A program made the translations under genes and the position numbers. Below are positions 43,508 through 53,061 of a DNA stretch of 64,000 bases, piece by piece. Source of the DNA: Rubripirellula lacrimiformis (lineage in GTDB: Bacteria; Planctomycetota; Planctomycetia; Pirellulales; Pirellulaceae); assembly GCF_007741535.1 (NCBI RefSeq), contig NZ_CP036525.1, positions 2,232,001-2,296,000 of the forward strand, given 5' to 3'. Under the pieces are notes generated by a model, which saw nothing but the letters and a program-made list of their open reading frames with translations, made no database searches and was not told where the DNA came from. Each line of letters starts with the position of its first letter. The first letter of the stretch is position 1.

Positions 43508-44166
43508 GTTTCTTTTTTCTTCCCTCGTATTTGAATCCCGCACAGGGCGGGTAAATCGGGCGGACTTCGTTCGGCCGGGCGCCGGCGAATACCGGCTGGC
43601 GTGAACTCCGTCGCCCCGAATCAGCATTTCAATTCGTACAGCGAAACTTCATTATTTTCTTGGCAGGCATGCCCCTTTTATAGGGCGTCCCTGCGGGTCG
43701 TTGTCAGTCCGCGGGCCGGTCAACGGTATCCTTCGCACCCCCGATTGTCCCCTAATCGGGGCCATGCGGAAACCTCGCCACCGCTCGGAAACGTCGAAAT
43801 ACACGCACTTTGCCTGTCTTTTTCCCGTCTGGCCCAGCGATGGCGACCATTCACCCAGTATCGTCGGATCGGTGTGGTCATTTTCGAACGTGCAGGGTAG
43901 CCACAGTGGGCCAAAAACGGCAAGGGTAAGCGTCAAAAGGACCCATGCAGGGGGCGGTCGGCGGGGACTGGTCCCCCCGGCCCCGCAAGAGAGGCCGATC
44001 TGTCCTACAATCGGCGGTCCCCAGCGGGACCGATTTGCGTTCTCGCGTCGCTTGCCGTGCACCCTTCCGGTTGGGGGTTGGCGTGGTGGCGGTCGGTCCG
44101 CGATGCTTTGTTTCGGTTCGATGCGTTTGTTTTTCAGTTCTTGTCTTGCTGCGAAGGGTTGTCCTG

Positions 44167-44952
44167 TTGATTGGCGCGTTGAAAGGAACCTCTGCGGTGG
44201 TGACGGGGGCATCCAGCGGGATTGGCCGTGCGATCGCCGTCCGATTGGCAAGCGAGGGAGCCAGTCGGGTCGTCATTCATTACCGGTCCAATGAAAGCGG
44301 TGCGAGCCAGACGGCCGATCTGGTGCGGCAGGCCGGGGCTGATCCCGTTTTGATCGCGGCTGATTTGGGAGACACGTCGGATTGCAGTCGGCTGGTCGAC
44401 GACTGTTTTGGCCAGCTGGGGGCGATCCAGACCTGGGTCAACAATGCGGGCGCCGATGTTTTGACGGGAGCCGCTGGGCAGTGGACCTTCGAAGAGAAAC
44501 TGCGCCGGTTGATCGATGTCGATTTTGTGGGGACCGTTTGCATGTCGCGATTGGCTGGCCCGCGGATGGCCTCGCAACAGCTGCCCAGTCCGCCAGCGAT
44601 GATCTTTTTGGGTTGGGACCAATCGACCGAAGGCATGGAAGGGGATGCTGGCCAAATGTTTGGGCCGGTGAAGGCGGCTGTCACCGCGTATGCAAAAAGT
44701 TTGGCTCAGACGTTAGCCCCGCAAGTCCGTGTGAACTGCGTCGCACCGGGTTGGATTCAAACATCGTGGGGCGAAACAACCAGCGATTATTGGAACGATC
44801 GGGCCACCGGCCAAGCGCTGATGCATCGCTGGGGGCGGCCCGAGGACATCGCTGCGGCAGTGGCTTATCTAGCGGATCCCAGCAACAGTTTCGTGACCGG
44901 CCAAGTCATTCAGGTCAACGGTGGCTGGAACCGTCGTTTTCCCACCGATTGA
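44167..44952 (+). CDS. SDR-family protein lacking the catalytic Tyr
   Basis: 261 residues from TTG 44167 with AAGGG nine bases upstream. NAD(P) loop TGASSGIGR (13-21), NNAG at 92-95, and the SDR C-terminal PGWIQTSWGETT and GRPEDIAAAVAYLADPSNSF. At the place of the YxxxK motif the sequence is MFGPVKAAVTAYAKSLAQ: Phe165 replaces Tyr, Lys169 is kept. Classical reductase activity is therefore doubtful. No close functional neighbour; preceding 43508-44166 has a GGGGAC/GTCCCC hairpin (43968) but no gene. Confidence 0.8.
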   Translation: MIGALKGTSAVVTGASSGIGRAIAVRLASEGASRVVIHYRSNESGASQTADLVRQAGADPVLIAADLGDTSDCSRLVDDCFGQLGAIQTWVNNAGADVLTGAAGQWTFEEKLRRLIDVDFVGTVCMSRLAGPRMASQQLPSPPAMIFLGWDQSTEGMEGDAGQMFGPVKAAVTAYAKSLAQTLAPQVRVNCVAPGWIQTSWGETTSDYWNDRATGQALMHRWGRPEDIAAAVAYLADPSNSFVTGQVIQVNGGWNRRFPTD

Positions 44953-45145
44953 TCCACTTCGCCGCCAATGATTTGCCGTTTTGGTTGTCCATGCGTGCAG
45001 CGGCATCACCGTTGCTTTACTATCTAAAGTCATTCGTGATCTCACACCGGTTTCGGACCAGACGCCAGCGGCGCGTCCGCATCATGGTTTGTGACAATCG
45101 AATTTCCTAACTCTCACTTTTTCCATTTCCGATTTCCCGGAGACC

Positions 45146-45949
45146 ATGATGAACCAGACTCCCGATTCCAATGACCACGATCCTGATGCTGCGGCGGTCG
45201 ACAGTGCGATGGCAGATCAAGCATCCGATGTGGTTTCAAGCGACGGCGTGCAGGACGCGTCGCTCGGTCGCGGTGTGTCGGGGGCGACATGGTTGATCAG
45301 TGGAGTCGTGTCGGCCATCTTGCTGACAGTCTTGGCGATGACCGCCTCTGGTTTATGGAACAAGCCGTTGCCACCCGGACTTGGGCTTTACGAAACCGAG
45401 GAAGTGCCCGAGGAACAGTTGGCAGCCGACAACGCGCTGATCCTTTCTTACAATTCCGGCAACCTGCTTCGGTTCATGGTGATTGCCGGCGGCAGCGTTG
45501 TGTTGGTGTTCAGTCTGCTAACGGGGGTTGCATTGGGTCGCGCTGCCATGGGTGCAGTCGGCGCTTTCGCGGGCATCGTGATCATCGCCATCTTGGGGAT
45601 GGTGTTTGCACCGATCATTCTGGAATGGGGATCCGAAAGCGGCGGTCTAGATGCGGATGATGTGCCCACCATGGGACGGCATGCGTTTCAGTGGATCGTG
45701 TTTGCCGCAGGAGCATTCGCAGCCGTCGCAATCGCATCGGGGCATGTCGGCACGGGCGCAAAAGTGTTCGGTTCGCTGGCGCTTGCCGGTATCATCGGCG
45801 CCGTCCTGTACGTGTTGGGAGCTTCGATTTTGGAGCCAACCGTGACGATGACAGGTTCGATTCCCGGCGCCGGGACATCCCTGTTTTTGTGGACCTGCGT
45901 CGCACCGCTGTTGGCCGGCGTGTTCATGTGGCGAACGACCACCGCCTAG
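45146..45949 (+). CDS. Integral membrane protein, about 6 helices
   Basis: 267 residues: acidic Asp/Ser-rich N-terminus (1-45), then helices near 48-70, 108-128, 132-155, 180-200, 205-228 and 240-262. The LRFMVIAGGSVVLVFSLLTG and AGIIGAVLYVLGASI segments are typical of unassigned planctomycete membrane proteins. ATG 45146 vs 45149 is open. Confidence 0.75.
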   Translation: MMNQTPDSNDHDPDAAAVDSAMADQASDVVSSDGVQDASLGRGVSGATWLISGVVSAILLTVLAMTASGLWNKPLPPGLGLYETEEVPEEQLAADNALILSYNSGNLLRFMVIAGGSVVLVFSLLTGVALGRAAMGAVGAFAGIVIIAILGMVFAPIILEWGSESGGLDADDVPTMGRHAFQWIVFAAGAFAAVAIASGHVGTGAKVFGSLALAGIIGAVLYVLGASILEPTVTMTGSIPGAGTSLFLWTCVAPLLAGVFMWRTTTA

Positions 45950-46082
45950 TCCGGACTACGTCACCACTAGAGCGGTCGGTTTCCGATCGGCCGCTGTCTT
46001 CCCAAGGGCCAAGTTCGGATCGAACCGAATTTGGCCGCCTTGGTTTGGCCGCCGTCGACCCTGCCGTGGACAGATGGGACGC

Positions 46083-46143
46083 AATCAATCGAGTCGCTGG
46101 GAATCGAGTCGCTGGGAATCGAGCCGCCGTCAATCAAGTCGCC
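46083..46143. repeat. Short tandem repeat GAATCGAGTCGCTGG
   Basis: Two exact and two degenerate copies of a 15-base unit (AATCGAGTCGCTGGG, GAATCGAGTCGCTGG, GAATCGAGCCGCCGT, CAATCAAGTCGCCGG) between the membrane gene and the 3' end of trpE. Probably non-coding slippage sequence. Confidence 0.7.
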
Positions 46144-46167
46144 GGTGGATCGTCCAAGCCGCGATCC

Positions 46168-47697
46168 CTATTGGCCGGATTGTTTGACCCGGGCGACTGT
46201 CATTTCGACCGCGGCGATCAGGGCGCGAGCCTTGTTGACGGTTTCTTCGTATTCGGCTGATGGATCACTATCGGCGACCACGCCGCAGCCAGCTTGCACG
46301 TAGACGGTTCCGTCTTTGATCACCATGGTTCGCAGGGCGATGCAGGTGTCCATGTTGCCGCGATAGTCGATGTACCCGACCGCGCCACCGTAGGGGCCAC
46401 GCCGATGGGGTTCGATCGAATCGATCACTTCCATCGCGCGAACTTTCGGGGCACCGGATACCGTGCCGGCGGGCAGACTGGCTTTCAATGCATCAAAGGC
46501 ATCCAGGCCGTCTCGCAATTTGCCCTGCACTTCGCTGCTGATGTGCATCACGTGGCTATAGCGTTCGACGACCATCACTTCGGTCAGTTCGATACTGCCG
46601 AATTCAGCGATGCGACCGATGTCGTTGCGTCCCAGATCGACCAGCATGACGTGTTCGGCGCGTTCTTTGGGGTCGGCCAGCAGTTCGGCTTCCAACGCCT
46701 TGTCCTCGCGTTCGTTTTTTCCTCGCCGCCGTGTTCCCGCCAAGGGTCGGACGGTCACGGTTCGATCGGCTACCCGGCACATGATTTCCGGGGAACAACC
46801 CACCAGGACACAGTCGGGGGTGCGAACAAAGAACATGAACGGGCTGGGGTTGACCACCCGTAGCGATCGGTAGATCTCTAGCGGGTCGACGTCGGTTTTG
46901 ACGGACCATCGTTGGCTGGGCACGACCTGGAAAATGTCGCCGGCGCGAATGTATTCGACACAGGTGCGCACGGCGTCTTCGAACGATTCCTTGGTGAAGT
47001 TCGAAGTGATTTCCAGTGGGTCCTTGGCGATCGATTGTTGCCAGGTTTCGGGGTTCCATTCATCGGGCGATTGACCCACGTTGCCACGGGAAAGTTTCGC
47101 AATCGTTCGGTCGACGTTTTCGCAGGCTAGCTGGAATGCTTTTTCGGCTGACGATTGCGAATCGACTTCGCGGCAGTCTGCTAGCGAGACGATCGTGATG
47201 GTTTTGTCGACATGATCAAAGACGCACAGAGTGTGATAGAACCCAAAATCAAGATCGGGCACATTGCGGTCGTCCGGGGGCGCCGCCGGTAGGTTTTCGA
47301 CATAGCGAACGACGTCGTACCCGGCGTAGCCGATGGCACCGCCAACAAACGGAGGCAGGTTATCGACGGCCGCAACGGAGTGGTGGAAATGGTTGCGGAA
47401 TTCGTTCAGCGGATCGGCCGCTGTTCGGGTTTCCGGTGGTTTGCCATCGCTGGTCGACAAGGTGATCGATTGGCCTCGAGCGACAAACCGGCGAATCGGA
47501 TCGGACGCCAAAAAACTGTAACGCCCGACTTTTTCACCGCCGATCACACTTTCGAACAGGCAGGCCGGGCCGCCGTTATCAAGCAGCCGGAACGCCGTCA
47601 CAGGTGTCAGCGTATCGCTTAGCAAACGTCGGTAGACGGGGACGAAATCATGCGCCACCGCAAGTTGGGCGAATTTGTTGGCATCAGGGGTATGCAT
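46168..47697 (-). CDS. trpE: Anthranilate synthase component I
   Basis: About 509 residues. Chorismate-binding domain with PLAGTRRRGKNEREDKALEA, the ELLADPKERAEHVMLVDLGR stretch, SGAPKVRAMEVIDSIEPHRR and GAVGYIDYRGNMDTCIALRT; the N-terminal domain has the tryptophan-feedback-like LLDNGGPACLFES. Converts chorismate plus ammonia to anthranilate with TrpG. Start at ATG 47697 (MHTPDANKFAQLAV) rather than 47733. Stands alone here and diverges from mcsA. Confidence 0.93.
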   Translation of the reverse strand: MHTPDANKFAQLAVAHDFVPVYRRLLSDTLTPVTAFRLLDNGGPACLFESVIGGEKVGRYSFLASDPIRRFVARGQSITLSTSDGKPPETRTAADPLNEFRNHFHHSVAAVDNLPPFVGGAIGYAGYDVVRYVENLPAAPPDDRNVPDLDFGFYHTLCVFDHVDKTITIVSLADCREVDSQSSAEKAFQLACENVDRTIAKLSRGNVGQSPDEWNPETWQQSIAKDPLEITSNFTKESFEDAVRTCVEYIRAGDIFQVVPSQRWSVKTDVDPLEIYRSLRVVNPSPFMFFVRTPDCVLVGCSPEIMCRVADRTVTVRPLAGTRRRGKNEREDKALEAELLADPKERAEHVMLVDLGRNDIGRIAEFGSIELTEVMVVERYSHVMHISSEVQGKLRDGLDAFDALKASLPAGTVSGAPKVRAMEVIDSIEPHRRGPYGGAVGYIDYRGNMDTCIALRTMVIKDGTVYVQAGCGVVADSDPSAEYEETVNKARALIAAVEMTVARVKQSGQ

Positions 47698-48046
47698 CGA
47701 AACCGGTGGGCAAGTCGGGATGGTGATGGGCAAAAACGATGGTCGGCACGCGAATCGATCGCTGGTCCAACAGCGGCCAAGTGTGTGGCCGATTGTAGTG
47801 CTTTATCGCCATGATGCCCAAGCCACCCGATTTTTGGATCGCTGCAGCCCGTTCCCATTCGCTTGATTGGCGAGCCAAGCAAGATTTGGCCCCGGTGCCG
47901 CAGTCGCCCGGGTGAGCGGTCGCCTGGGTGGTGGCCACGTCGCTCGCGTTGACAGGCACCCCGGTGGCGATAGAATCCACTACAAGGTCGATGGATCGCG
48001 GCTAAGTAATGGAATGACGGCGGCCACGACCCCATCGGAACCCATC

Positions 48047-48631
48047 ATGAAATGCCAATACTGCGAAAAACCGGCCACCTTTCACATCACCGAATTGACC
48101 GAGCCCAACGGTCCACAGGTGATGCATTTGTGTGAAGAACACGCCCGGGGATTCTTGCAAAAAGACTCTTCCAGCCCCGCGGTCTCTGTCGCTGGTGCGC
48201 TGGCCAAGCAGTTGAACTTGGGACAGACCAAAAAAGAGCTCGCCGAACTCGATCAGAAGGAATGCCCGGTTTGTGGCATCAGCTTTTTCGAGTTCCGCAA
48301 TACGGGGCGATTGGGTTGTCCGTACGATTACACGCATTTCGAATCGGACCTGGAACCGTTGCTAACGAACATCCATGATTCGTTGGAACACTGCGGTAAG
48401 AAGCCCCGGCGAGCTGCTGCTTCCGCCGATTCGCAGGCGACCATGATTCAGCTGCGCCGCGAGATGGAAGAGGCGGTCGAGCGGGAAGATTACGAACGGG
48501 CGTCGGAAATTCGAGACGAGCTGAAGCAGATCGAAGATGCCAGTTCGAAAGACACCAGTGCCAAAGATGTGAATCCTGCCGATACCGGTGGAACGGATAC
48601 AAGCGGAACGGAATCGGGAGACGCATCCTAG
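48047..48631 (+). CDS. mcsA: Protein-arginine kinase activator McsA
   Basis: 194 residues from ATG 48047. Zinc-type cysteines CQYC (3-6), CEEHA, CPVCG and the LGCPYDY turn, and a C-terminal UvrB/UvrC (UVR) motif REMEEAVEREDYERASEIRD, ELKQIE. McsA activates the McsB arginine kinase. The last ~30 residues are acidic low-complexity (SSKDTSAKDVNPADTGGTDT). The stop overlaps mcsB by one base. No ctsR or clpC beside it. Confidence 0.92.
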   Translation: MKCQYCEKPATFHITELTEPNGPQVMHLCEEHARGFLQKDSSSPAVSVAGALAKQLNLGQTKKELAELDQKECPVCGISFFEFRNTGRLGCPYDYTHFESDLEPLLTNIHDSLEHCGKKPRRAAASADSQATMIQLRREMEEAVEREDYERASEIRDELKQIEDASSKDTSAKDVNPADTGGTDTSGTESGDAS

Positions 48632-49719
48632 TGAAACGTAATACTGACTTTTCGGAATTGGCACGCAATTCAGGTGAATGGCTTCGTGGCACGGGGCCCG
48701 AATCCGACATCGTGATCAGCAGCCGTATTCGGCTGGCACGCAATCTGGCTGACTTCCCATTCATTCGCCGGTGCAGCGACGAAGACCGGATCAGCATCGA
48801 ACGCACGGTCCGCGCCCGGATGGAAGCGATCGAAGATTGGCAGGACATTCGATACGTCGACATCGAACAGTTGTCCGAAATCGATCGTCAATTCTTGGTG
48901 GAACGGCAATTGATCAGCCGCGAGATTGCGGATGCCGACGGGTCACGGGCGGTCGCCATCGATCCCCATGAACAATACAGCGTGATGATCAACGAAGAAG
49001 ATCATCTGCGAATCCAAGTCATGCACAGCGGTTTGGATTTGAATTCGGCATGGGACCGGATCAACGCCTTGGACGACAAGTTAGAGGGGGCGATCCTGTA
49101 TGCGTACCACCAAAAGTACGGCTACCTGACCGCATGTCCGACCAACGTGGGCACGGGGCTTCGCGTCAGTGTGATGTTGCACTTGCCGGCTTTGGTGATC
49201 ACCCAGCAGATCGAAAAGGTGTTCCGCAGCATGCAGCGGATCAACGTTACCGTTCGCGGTCTGTATGGCGAAGGTTCGCAGTACACCGGTGACTTTTACC
49301 AGGTCAGTAACCAGATCACGTTGGGCCACAGCGAAGAGGATCTGGTTTCGCTGGTCGGTGACAACGTGGTGCCGCGGATCATCGAATACGAACGCAAAGC
49401 GCGTGACTTTTTGATCAGCCAAGGCCAAAAGGATCTGCACGACGACGTCAGCCGCGCGTTGGGGATTCTAAGCACGGCAAAGAAAATCAGCAGCGAAGAA
49501 ACGATGCACTACCTGTCGAAGGTTCGAATGGGTGTCAATCTGGGGCTGATCAACGATGTTGCTGTGGGCACGATCAACAAGCTTTTCATTCATACTCAAC
49601 CTGCCCACCTGCAGAAATTGCACGGTCGATTGTTGGGATCTTCGGATCGAAACGTCGAACGGGCGACCTATCTGCAGCGTCATTTGAGTGGTTCGGTCGG
49701 CCCAGGCGAGTTGAACTAG
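48631..49719 (+). CDS. mcsB: Protein arginine kinase McsB
   Basis: 362 residues, ATP:guanido phosphotransferase fold. Nucleotide-binding SSRIRLARNLADFPF (30-44), conserved Cys169 in ACPTNVGTGLRVSVMLHLPA, and RGLYGEGSQYTGDFYQVSNQ. It lacks the N-terminal substrate-specificity domain of creatine/arginine kinases, as McsB does. Phosphorylates arginines of proteins, marking them for Clp proteolysis in Firmicutes; planctomycetes are among the other phyla carrying the pair. Start GTG 48631 overlaps the mcsA stop. Confidence 0.95.
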   Translation: MKRNTDFSELARNSGEWLRGTGPESDIVISSRIRLARNLADFPFIRRCSDEDRISIERTVRARMEAIEDWQDIRYVDIEQLSEIDRQFLVERQLISREIADADGSRAVAIDPHEQYSVMINEEDHLRIQVMHSGLDLNSAWDRINALDDKLEGAILYAYHQKYGYLTACPTNVGTGLRVSVMLHLPALVITQQIEKVFRSMQRINVTVRGLYGEGSQYTGDFYQVSNQITLGHSEEDLVSLVGDNVVPRIIEYERKARDFLISQGQKDLHDDVSRALGILSTAKKISSEETMHYLSKVRMGVNLGLINDVAVGTINKLFIHTQPAHLQKLHGRLLGSSDRNVERATYLQRHLSGSVGPGELN

Positions 49720-49868
49720 CGTTCGGTTGACGACCGTTCCCAGGCTGTCCGGTTTGGGAAAGAATCAGACGCGGCCGGTTTTTTGCTAGCCGGGCTGATA
49801 AACTGAGGCCCGTTGGGTCCGCAGTCGCGGAAGTCGGGTGCCTTTGGTTTATTTGCGAAAGACGTTGA

Positions 49869-50441
49869 GTGGCGGAAGAGTCTCAGTTGATCGATCGAGC
49901 CCTCGACGGAGATCGGGATGCGTTCACCGAGCTGGTTCAAGTGAACCAGGATCGGCTGTTTGCGTCCATGTTGCAGGTGACTGGGTCGCCCGATGAGGCC
50001 GAAGAGGTTGTTCAAGAGGCCTTTATCCGCGCCTTCATGAAGTTGGATACGTTCCAGCGAAACAGTCAGTTTTTTACCTGGCTGTACCGGATCGCATTCA
50101 ATTCGGCTCTGTCGCGTCGCCGTCGCAAACGGGCACGCGTGTCGTTGGATCAGTGCCGCGAAAACAGCGGGCTGGAGATCACCGATTCGGGTGACGCGGT
50201 CGACGAACCGATGCTAAGACGCGAACGTGTGGCGATGGTTCGCCAGGCGATGAAGACGCTGACCGACGAACACCGCAGTATCCTGGTGCTGCGTGAAATG
50301 GACGAGAACACCTACGAGGATATCGCCGAAATTTTGGAGATATCGATCGGTACCGTACGAAGCCGACTGAGCCGCGCACGCAACCAGTTGAAGCTTTCGC
50401 TGGAAGCCATGCAGCGAGCCGAAGATGCGACAGAGAACTAA
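49869..50441 (+). CDS. ECF RNA polymerase sigma factor
   Basis: 190 residues. Region 2 (AFTELVQVNQDRLFASMLQV, DEAEEVVQEAFIRAFMKLDT-F) and region 4 (DEHRSILVLREMDENTYEDI, AEILEISIGTVRSRLSRARN). It is of the SigW/RpoE-like kind; the usual membrane anti-sigma gene does not follow on the same strand. GTG 49869 start. The pseudopilin genes on the other strand converge on it. Confidence 0.92.
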   Translation: MAEESQLIDRALDGDRDAFTELVQVNQDRLFASMLQVTGSPDEAEEVVQEAFIRAFMKLDTFQRNSQFFTWLYRIAFNSALSRRRRKRARVSLDQCRENSGLEITDSGDAVDEPMLRRERVAMVRQAMKTLTDEHRSILVLREMDENTYEDIAEILEISIGTVRSRLSRARNQLKLSLEAMQRAEDATEN

Positions 50442-50466
50442 GCGTCGTCGCACGGCGGGTGGCCGG

Positions 50467-50874
50467 CTAGGATTTGCCGCCGCCAAGTGATTTCAGATTC
50501 ACCATGCGGCGGACGATCGGAATCTTGGATCCCTTGTACAGGTAGATTTGCACCAGAGTTTCGCTGGACGAAATCGGTTGCACGTCGATCCACGGCTCGG
50601 CGCCTTTGACCCGCGTGTCCTGGTACTGGCCTTGGAGAGTCGGATCGACCCGCAGCATCGCAATCGTCCGCTGCATCAATCCGTCGGCCGTCGCTTGCCC
50701 GCTGAGGGATGTGCGAGTGGCGTCGATGCGGGCGATGGCCAGTTGTTGGCTGCGCACGATCGCAAGGGTCGCCATCGACAGAACCGTTGCCGCCAATGTG
50801 CAGATCAGCAGCGCGGATCCTTGGCGGCGGTGGTGACGCGTGCGGTTGACCATGACTGTGTCCGGTGCGGGCAT
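50467..50874 (-). CDS. Type II secretion/pilus-associated protein with prepilin-like helix
   Basis: 135 residues. N-terminal RRQGSALLICTLAATVLSMA then TLAIVRSQQLAIARI is a pilin-like helix with a cleavage-type G-SALLI site, like PilX/GspK-type minor components; the rest is short. Last gene of the five-gene pseudopilin cluster. ATG 50853 is an alternative start. Confidence 0.65.
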   Translation of the reverse strand: MPAPDTVMVNRTRHHRRQGSALLICTLAATVLSMATLAIVRSQQLAIARIDATRTSLSGQATADGLMQRTIAMLRVDPTLQGQYQDTRVKGAEPWIDVQPISSSETLVQIYLYKGSKIPIVRRMVNLKSLGGGKS

Positions 50875-51000
50875 GAAGGATGGTTTTTAGAAGGTTCGAA
50901 ATGCCAATCGCAGGTGGACGTTCGGTCCGTCGCCGTCGCTGAGTCCGCGAATCCCGTAGCGAAAGTTGTCAAAACTTTCGATAACCGGCAAACGCCAAGG

Positions 51001-51534
51001 CTAAGCCTGGTTTGGCAGGGAAATCATGGATCGGTAATCAAATGCTTTTCCGGTCGACGGCGATTTGCCCTGCAATCGGATGGAGATGCCGGTTGCACGA
51101 CCGGGCGATTCGGATTGCTTTAGTAGGGATGTTTCAAAGCTTTCGACGTTTTCTAGCAAAACGGTTTTGGTTCGTCCGTCGGTCAAGATCAGAGTGTTCC
51201 CGCTGACGACGAACTCTGCTTTGTCGCCGGATGCTTGGATCAGGGTGATGTTTCTGGACCCCACATCGACGACTTGGCCATCGTGAATCATGTCTCGGAT
51301 CCAGCGGATTCCCGATCGCAGGGTGCCGTCGGTGGACAGCGTTTTCGATCGTGCGATGGATTGTCCAGAGGCGCGAATCACACTGGCGATCGGCACCACC
51401 ATGACCGTCACGATCGCAGTGCACGCGATGACTTCGATCAGGCTGATGCCGCGACGGAGGTTTTGCCGCGGGGATGCGTCGCCGGAGGTGCGACGAAGGA
51501 CGACAGGGACGCGTTGGTCATTGCACGGTGTCAT
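51001..51534 (-). CDS. Pseudopilin, GspJ/PulJ-like
   Basis: 177 residues from ATG 51534, whose ATG overlaps the upstream TGA. Prepilin site and helix RRGISLIEVIACTAIVTVMV (residues about 28-47), then a beta domain. The gene ends at TAG 51001, but the same frame continues for 36 codons beyond it with protein-like text (see findings). Minor pseudopilin of a type II secretion-like or type IV pilus-like machine (inference). Confidence 0.72.
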   Translation of the reverse strand: MTPCNDQRVPVVLRRTSGDASPRQNLRRGISLIEVIACTAIVTVMVVPIASVIRASGQSIARSKTLSTDGTLRSGIRWIRDMIHDGQVVDVGSRNITLIQASGDKAEFVVSGNTLILTDGRTKTVLLENVESFETSLLKQSESPGRATGISIRLQGKSPSTGKAFDYRSMISLPNQA

Positions 51535-51989
51535 GGTGCGGCCCATTGTGTTTGAAGTGATTCGCTTGTCTCGTTCGAATCCAGCACAGCATCGCGATCG
51601 GCGTCGAACCAAACCGTGACTTGAATGGTCAACAGTGGAGTCTTTGGTAACGTTTTGTCCGGATCGACTTGATACCTAGCCAGATAAGTCTTGGTGCCGT
51701 TGGACGATACTTTGATGATTTCGTCGATTGATCGGTTGTAGGCATCGGCAAAGGAGGTTGGATCCGAAAGTTTGACCTTCAGTGTTTCGATCAGTTCTTC
51801 GGCTTCGAAAAGGATCGCGTCGCGATCTTCCAGTCGTTGGTTCAGCGATTGCGAGTGGCCGATCCATTTCATCGATGGGATCAGCAACAACGAAAGCATC
51901 ATCGACCCAATGGCAACATCGATCAGCGTCGCCCCGATTTGGGGCTGGCGGCGATGGCGAATCATTGGATGTCTGGGCTGAGGTGTCAT
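51531..51989 (-). CDS. Pseudopilin, GspI-like
   Basis: 152 residues from ATG 51989 (or 52025 with overlap). QPQIGATLIDVAIGSMMLSL carries the helix but lacks the usual Glu at +5, which is Asp here. The C-terminal domain has RYQVDPDKTLPKTPLLTIQV, TVWFDADRDAVLDS. Coupled to its neighbours on both sides. Confidence 0.7.
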   Translation of the reverse strand: MTPQPRHPMIRHRRQPQIGATLIDVAIGSMMLSLLLIPSMKWIGHSQSLNQRLEDRDAILFEAEELIETLKVKLSDPTSFADAYNRSIDEIIKVSSNGTKTYLARYQVDPDKTLPKTPLLTIQVTVWFDADRDAVLDSNETSESLQTQWAAP

Positions 51990-51996
51990 CGGGTGC

Positions 51997-52479
51997 CTAG
52001 GGAAGTTTCTGGGTGATGTTGCCATCGACCGGGGTCACGACGACGAGTCCGGCGGAATCTCCATCGCGAATTTTCCATTCGATGCCGCGGTTGGCGGTCC
52101 CGGTTGCTTTGAACCAAATATCGGATGCCGAACCGTCAATCGTGGTCGTGTCACCGATTTCCATTTCCCATTTTTTTCCGTCGCGTAGCGGTCCTGGTTC
52201 CTCGGTGACCGCCAGCCATTGAACGCCGCTTTGGATGAACCGGCGCACTTGAACATTGGTCTGATTGACGATGGCCGTGTTGCGGGCGGCGCTAAGGGTT
52301 GCGTGAACCTGTTGGGTAGCGTCGGTGGCGTTTCGTCGTCCCTGCCAATTTCCGTCCAGCATGAACGAACCGGCAGCGGTCGCCATTGCCAGCAAGGTGA
52401 CCACCATGATCGTTTCGATCAGGGTGACGCCCGCGGTGCGGCGGCCAGCAGAGTTGCGTCGGCAAGGATGTATCAGCAT
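51997..52479 (-). CDS. Pseudopilin, GspH/FimT-like
   Basis: 160 residues from ATG 52479 (52500 or 52530 are in-frame alternatives). Prepilin motif RRTAGVTLIETIMVVTLLAM followed by AATAAGSFMLDGNWQGRRNA and a GspH-type beta domain (TLSAARNTAIVNQTNVQVRR). Minor pseudopilin that primes fibre assembly. Confidence 0.78.
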   Translation of the reverse strand: MLIHPCRRNSAGRRTAGVTLIETIMVVTLLAMATAAGSFMLDGNWQGRRNATDATQQVHATLSAARNTAIVNQTNVQVRRFIQSGVQWLAVTEEPGPLRDGKKWEMEIGDTTTIDGSASDIWFKATGTANRGIEWKIRDGDSAGLVVVTPVDGNITQKLP

Positions 52480-52623
52480 GGGAAAAACCAGGTCAGGCAT
52501 GAATGACGAAAGTCCGCTGAAAGTAGCCACAGCCCTGGATTGGTTGCGGCGTCTTCCGAGCGGACTAACGGAGTCAAATGCTGTTCGCTTTGATCAGGAT
52601 GCAGGTGCATGGAGCATCAGGAT

Positions 52624-52950
52624 CTACTTCTTGGCGAACACACCCGTGGTCGCGGTGTAAGTGTATTTGTTACGCATCGCGGAAACGCGATTTCGCTCGA
52701 TGGTGGTGGTGTACGGCAGGTAGCCGGCGGTGCCCAGTGTCGAAGCGCTGGAGGGGTACTTGCCCGTTTCCAGGTAATAGGTTTGGGCCATCGCGTTCAG
52801 CGTGGCGACTTCTTGATCTTGTAGCTTGTCTTCGCTCTTGGCACGCATGGGGGCAACCGTTGCAACCGTTGCAGCCGCGACAACAGCTAGAATGACGACT
52901 GCGGCAATGACTTCGAGAAGCGAGAATCCGCTTTTCTTATTACGTTTCAT
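52624..52950 (-). CDS. Major pseudopilin, GspG-like
   Basis: 108 residues from ATG 52950 (MKRNKKSGFSLLEVIAAVVI). Prepilin cleavage site SGFSLLE with Glu at +5; the body has LQDQEVATLNAMAQTYYLET-GKYPSS, a GspG/PilA feature, though the domain is short. It leads the cluster and probably forms the fibre. Gene order and coupling indicate one operon on the - strand from 52950 down to 50467. Confidence 0.8.
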   Translation of the reverse strand: MKRNKKSGFSLLEVIAAVVILAVVAAATVATVAPMRAKSEDKLQDQEVATLNAMAQTYYLETGKYPSSASTLGTAGYLPYTTTIERNRVSAMRNKYTYTATTGVFAKK

Positions 52951-53061
52951 CTTTGTAGACTCCGAGGCATAGTTTACGAGGGTGTATCGCTCGCCAGAGC
53001 GTCCCATCTAATTGAAACCTAGGTCACGTTTGTCTATCAGGACGTGGCAAGTGGTAAAATA

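Noticed and set aside
43652-44294. Frames on both strands upstream of the SDR gene
   Set aside because: Arg/Pro-rich shadow-like translations; only the SDR frame shows motifs, and only from about 44167.
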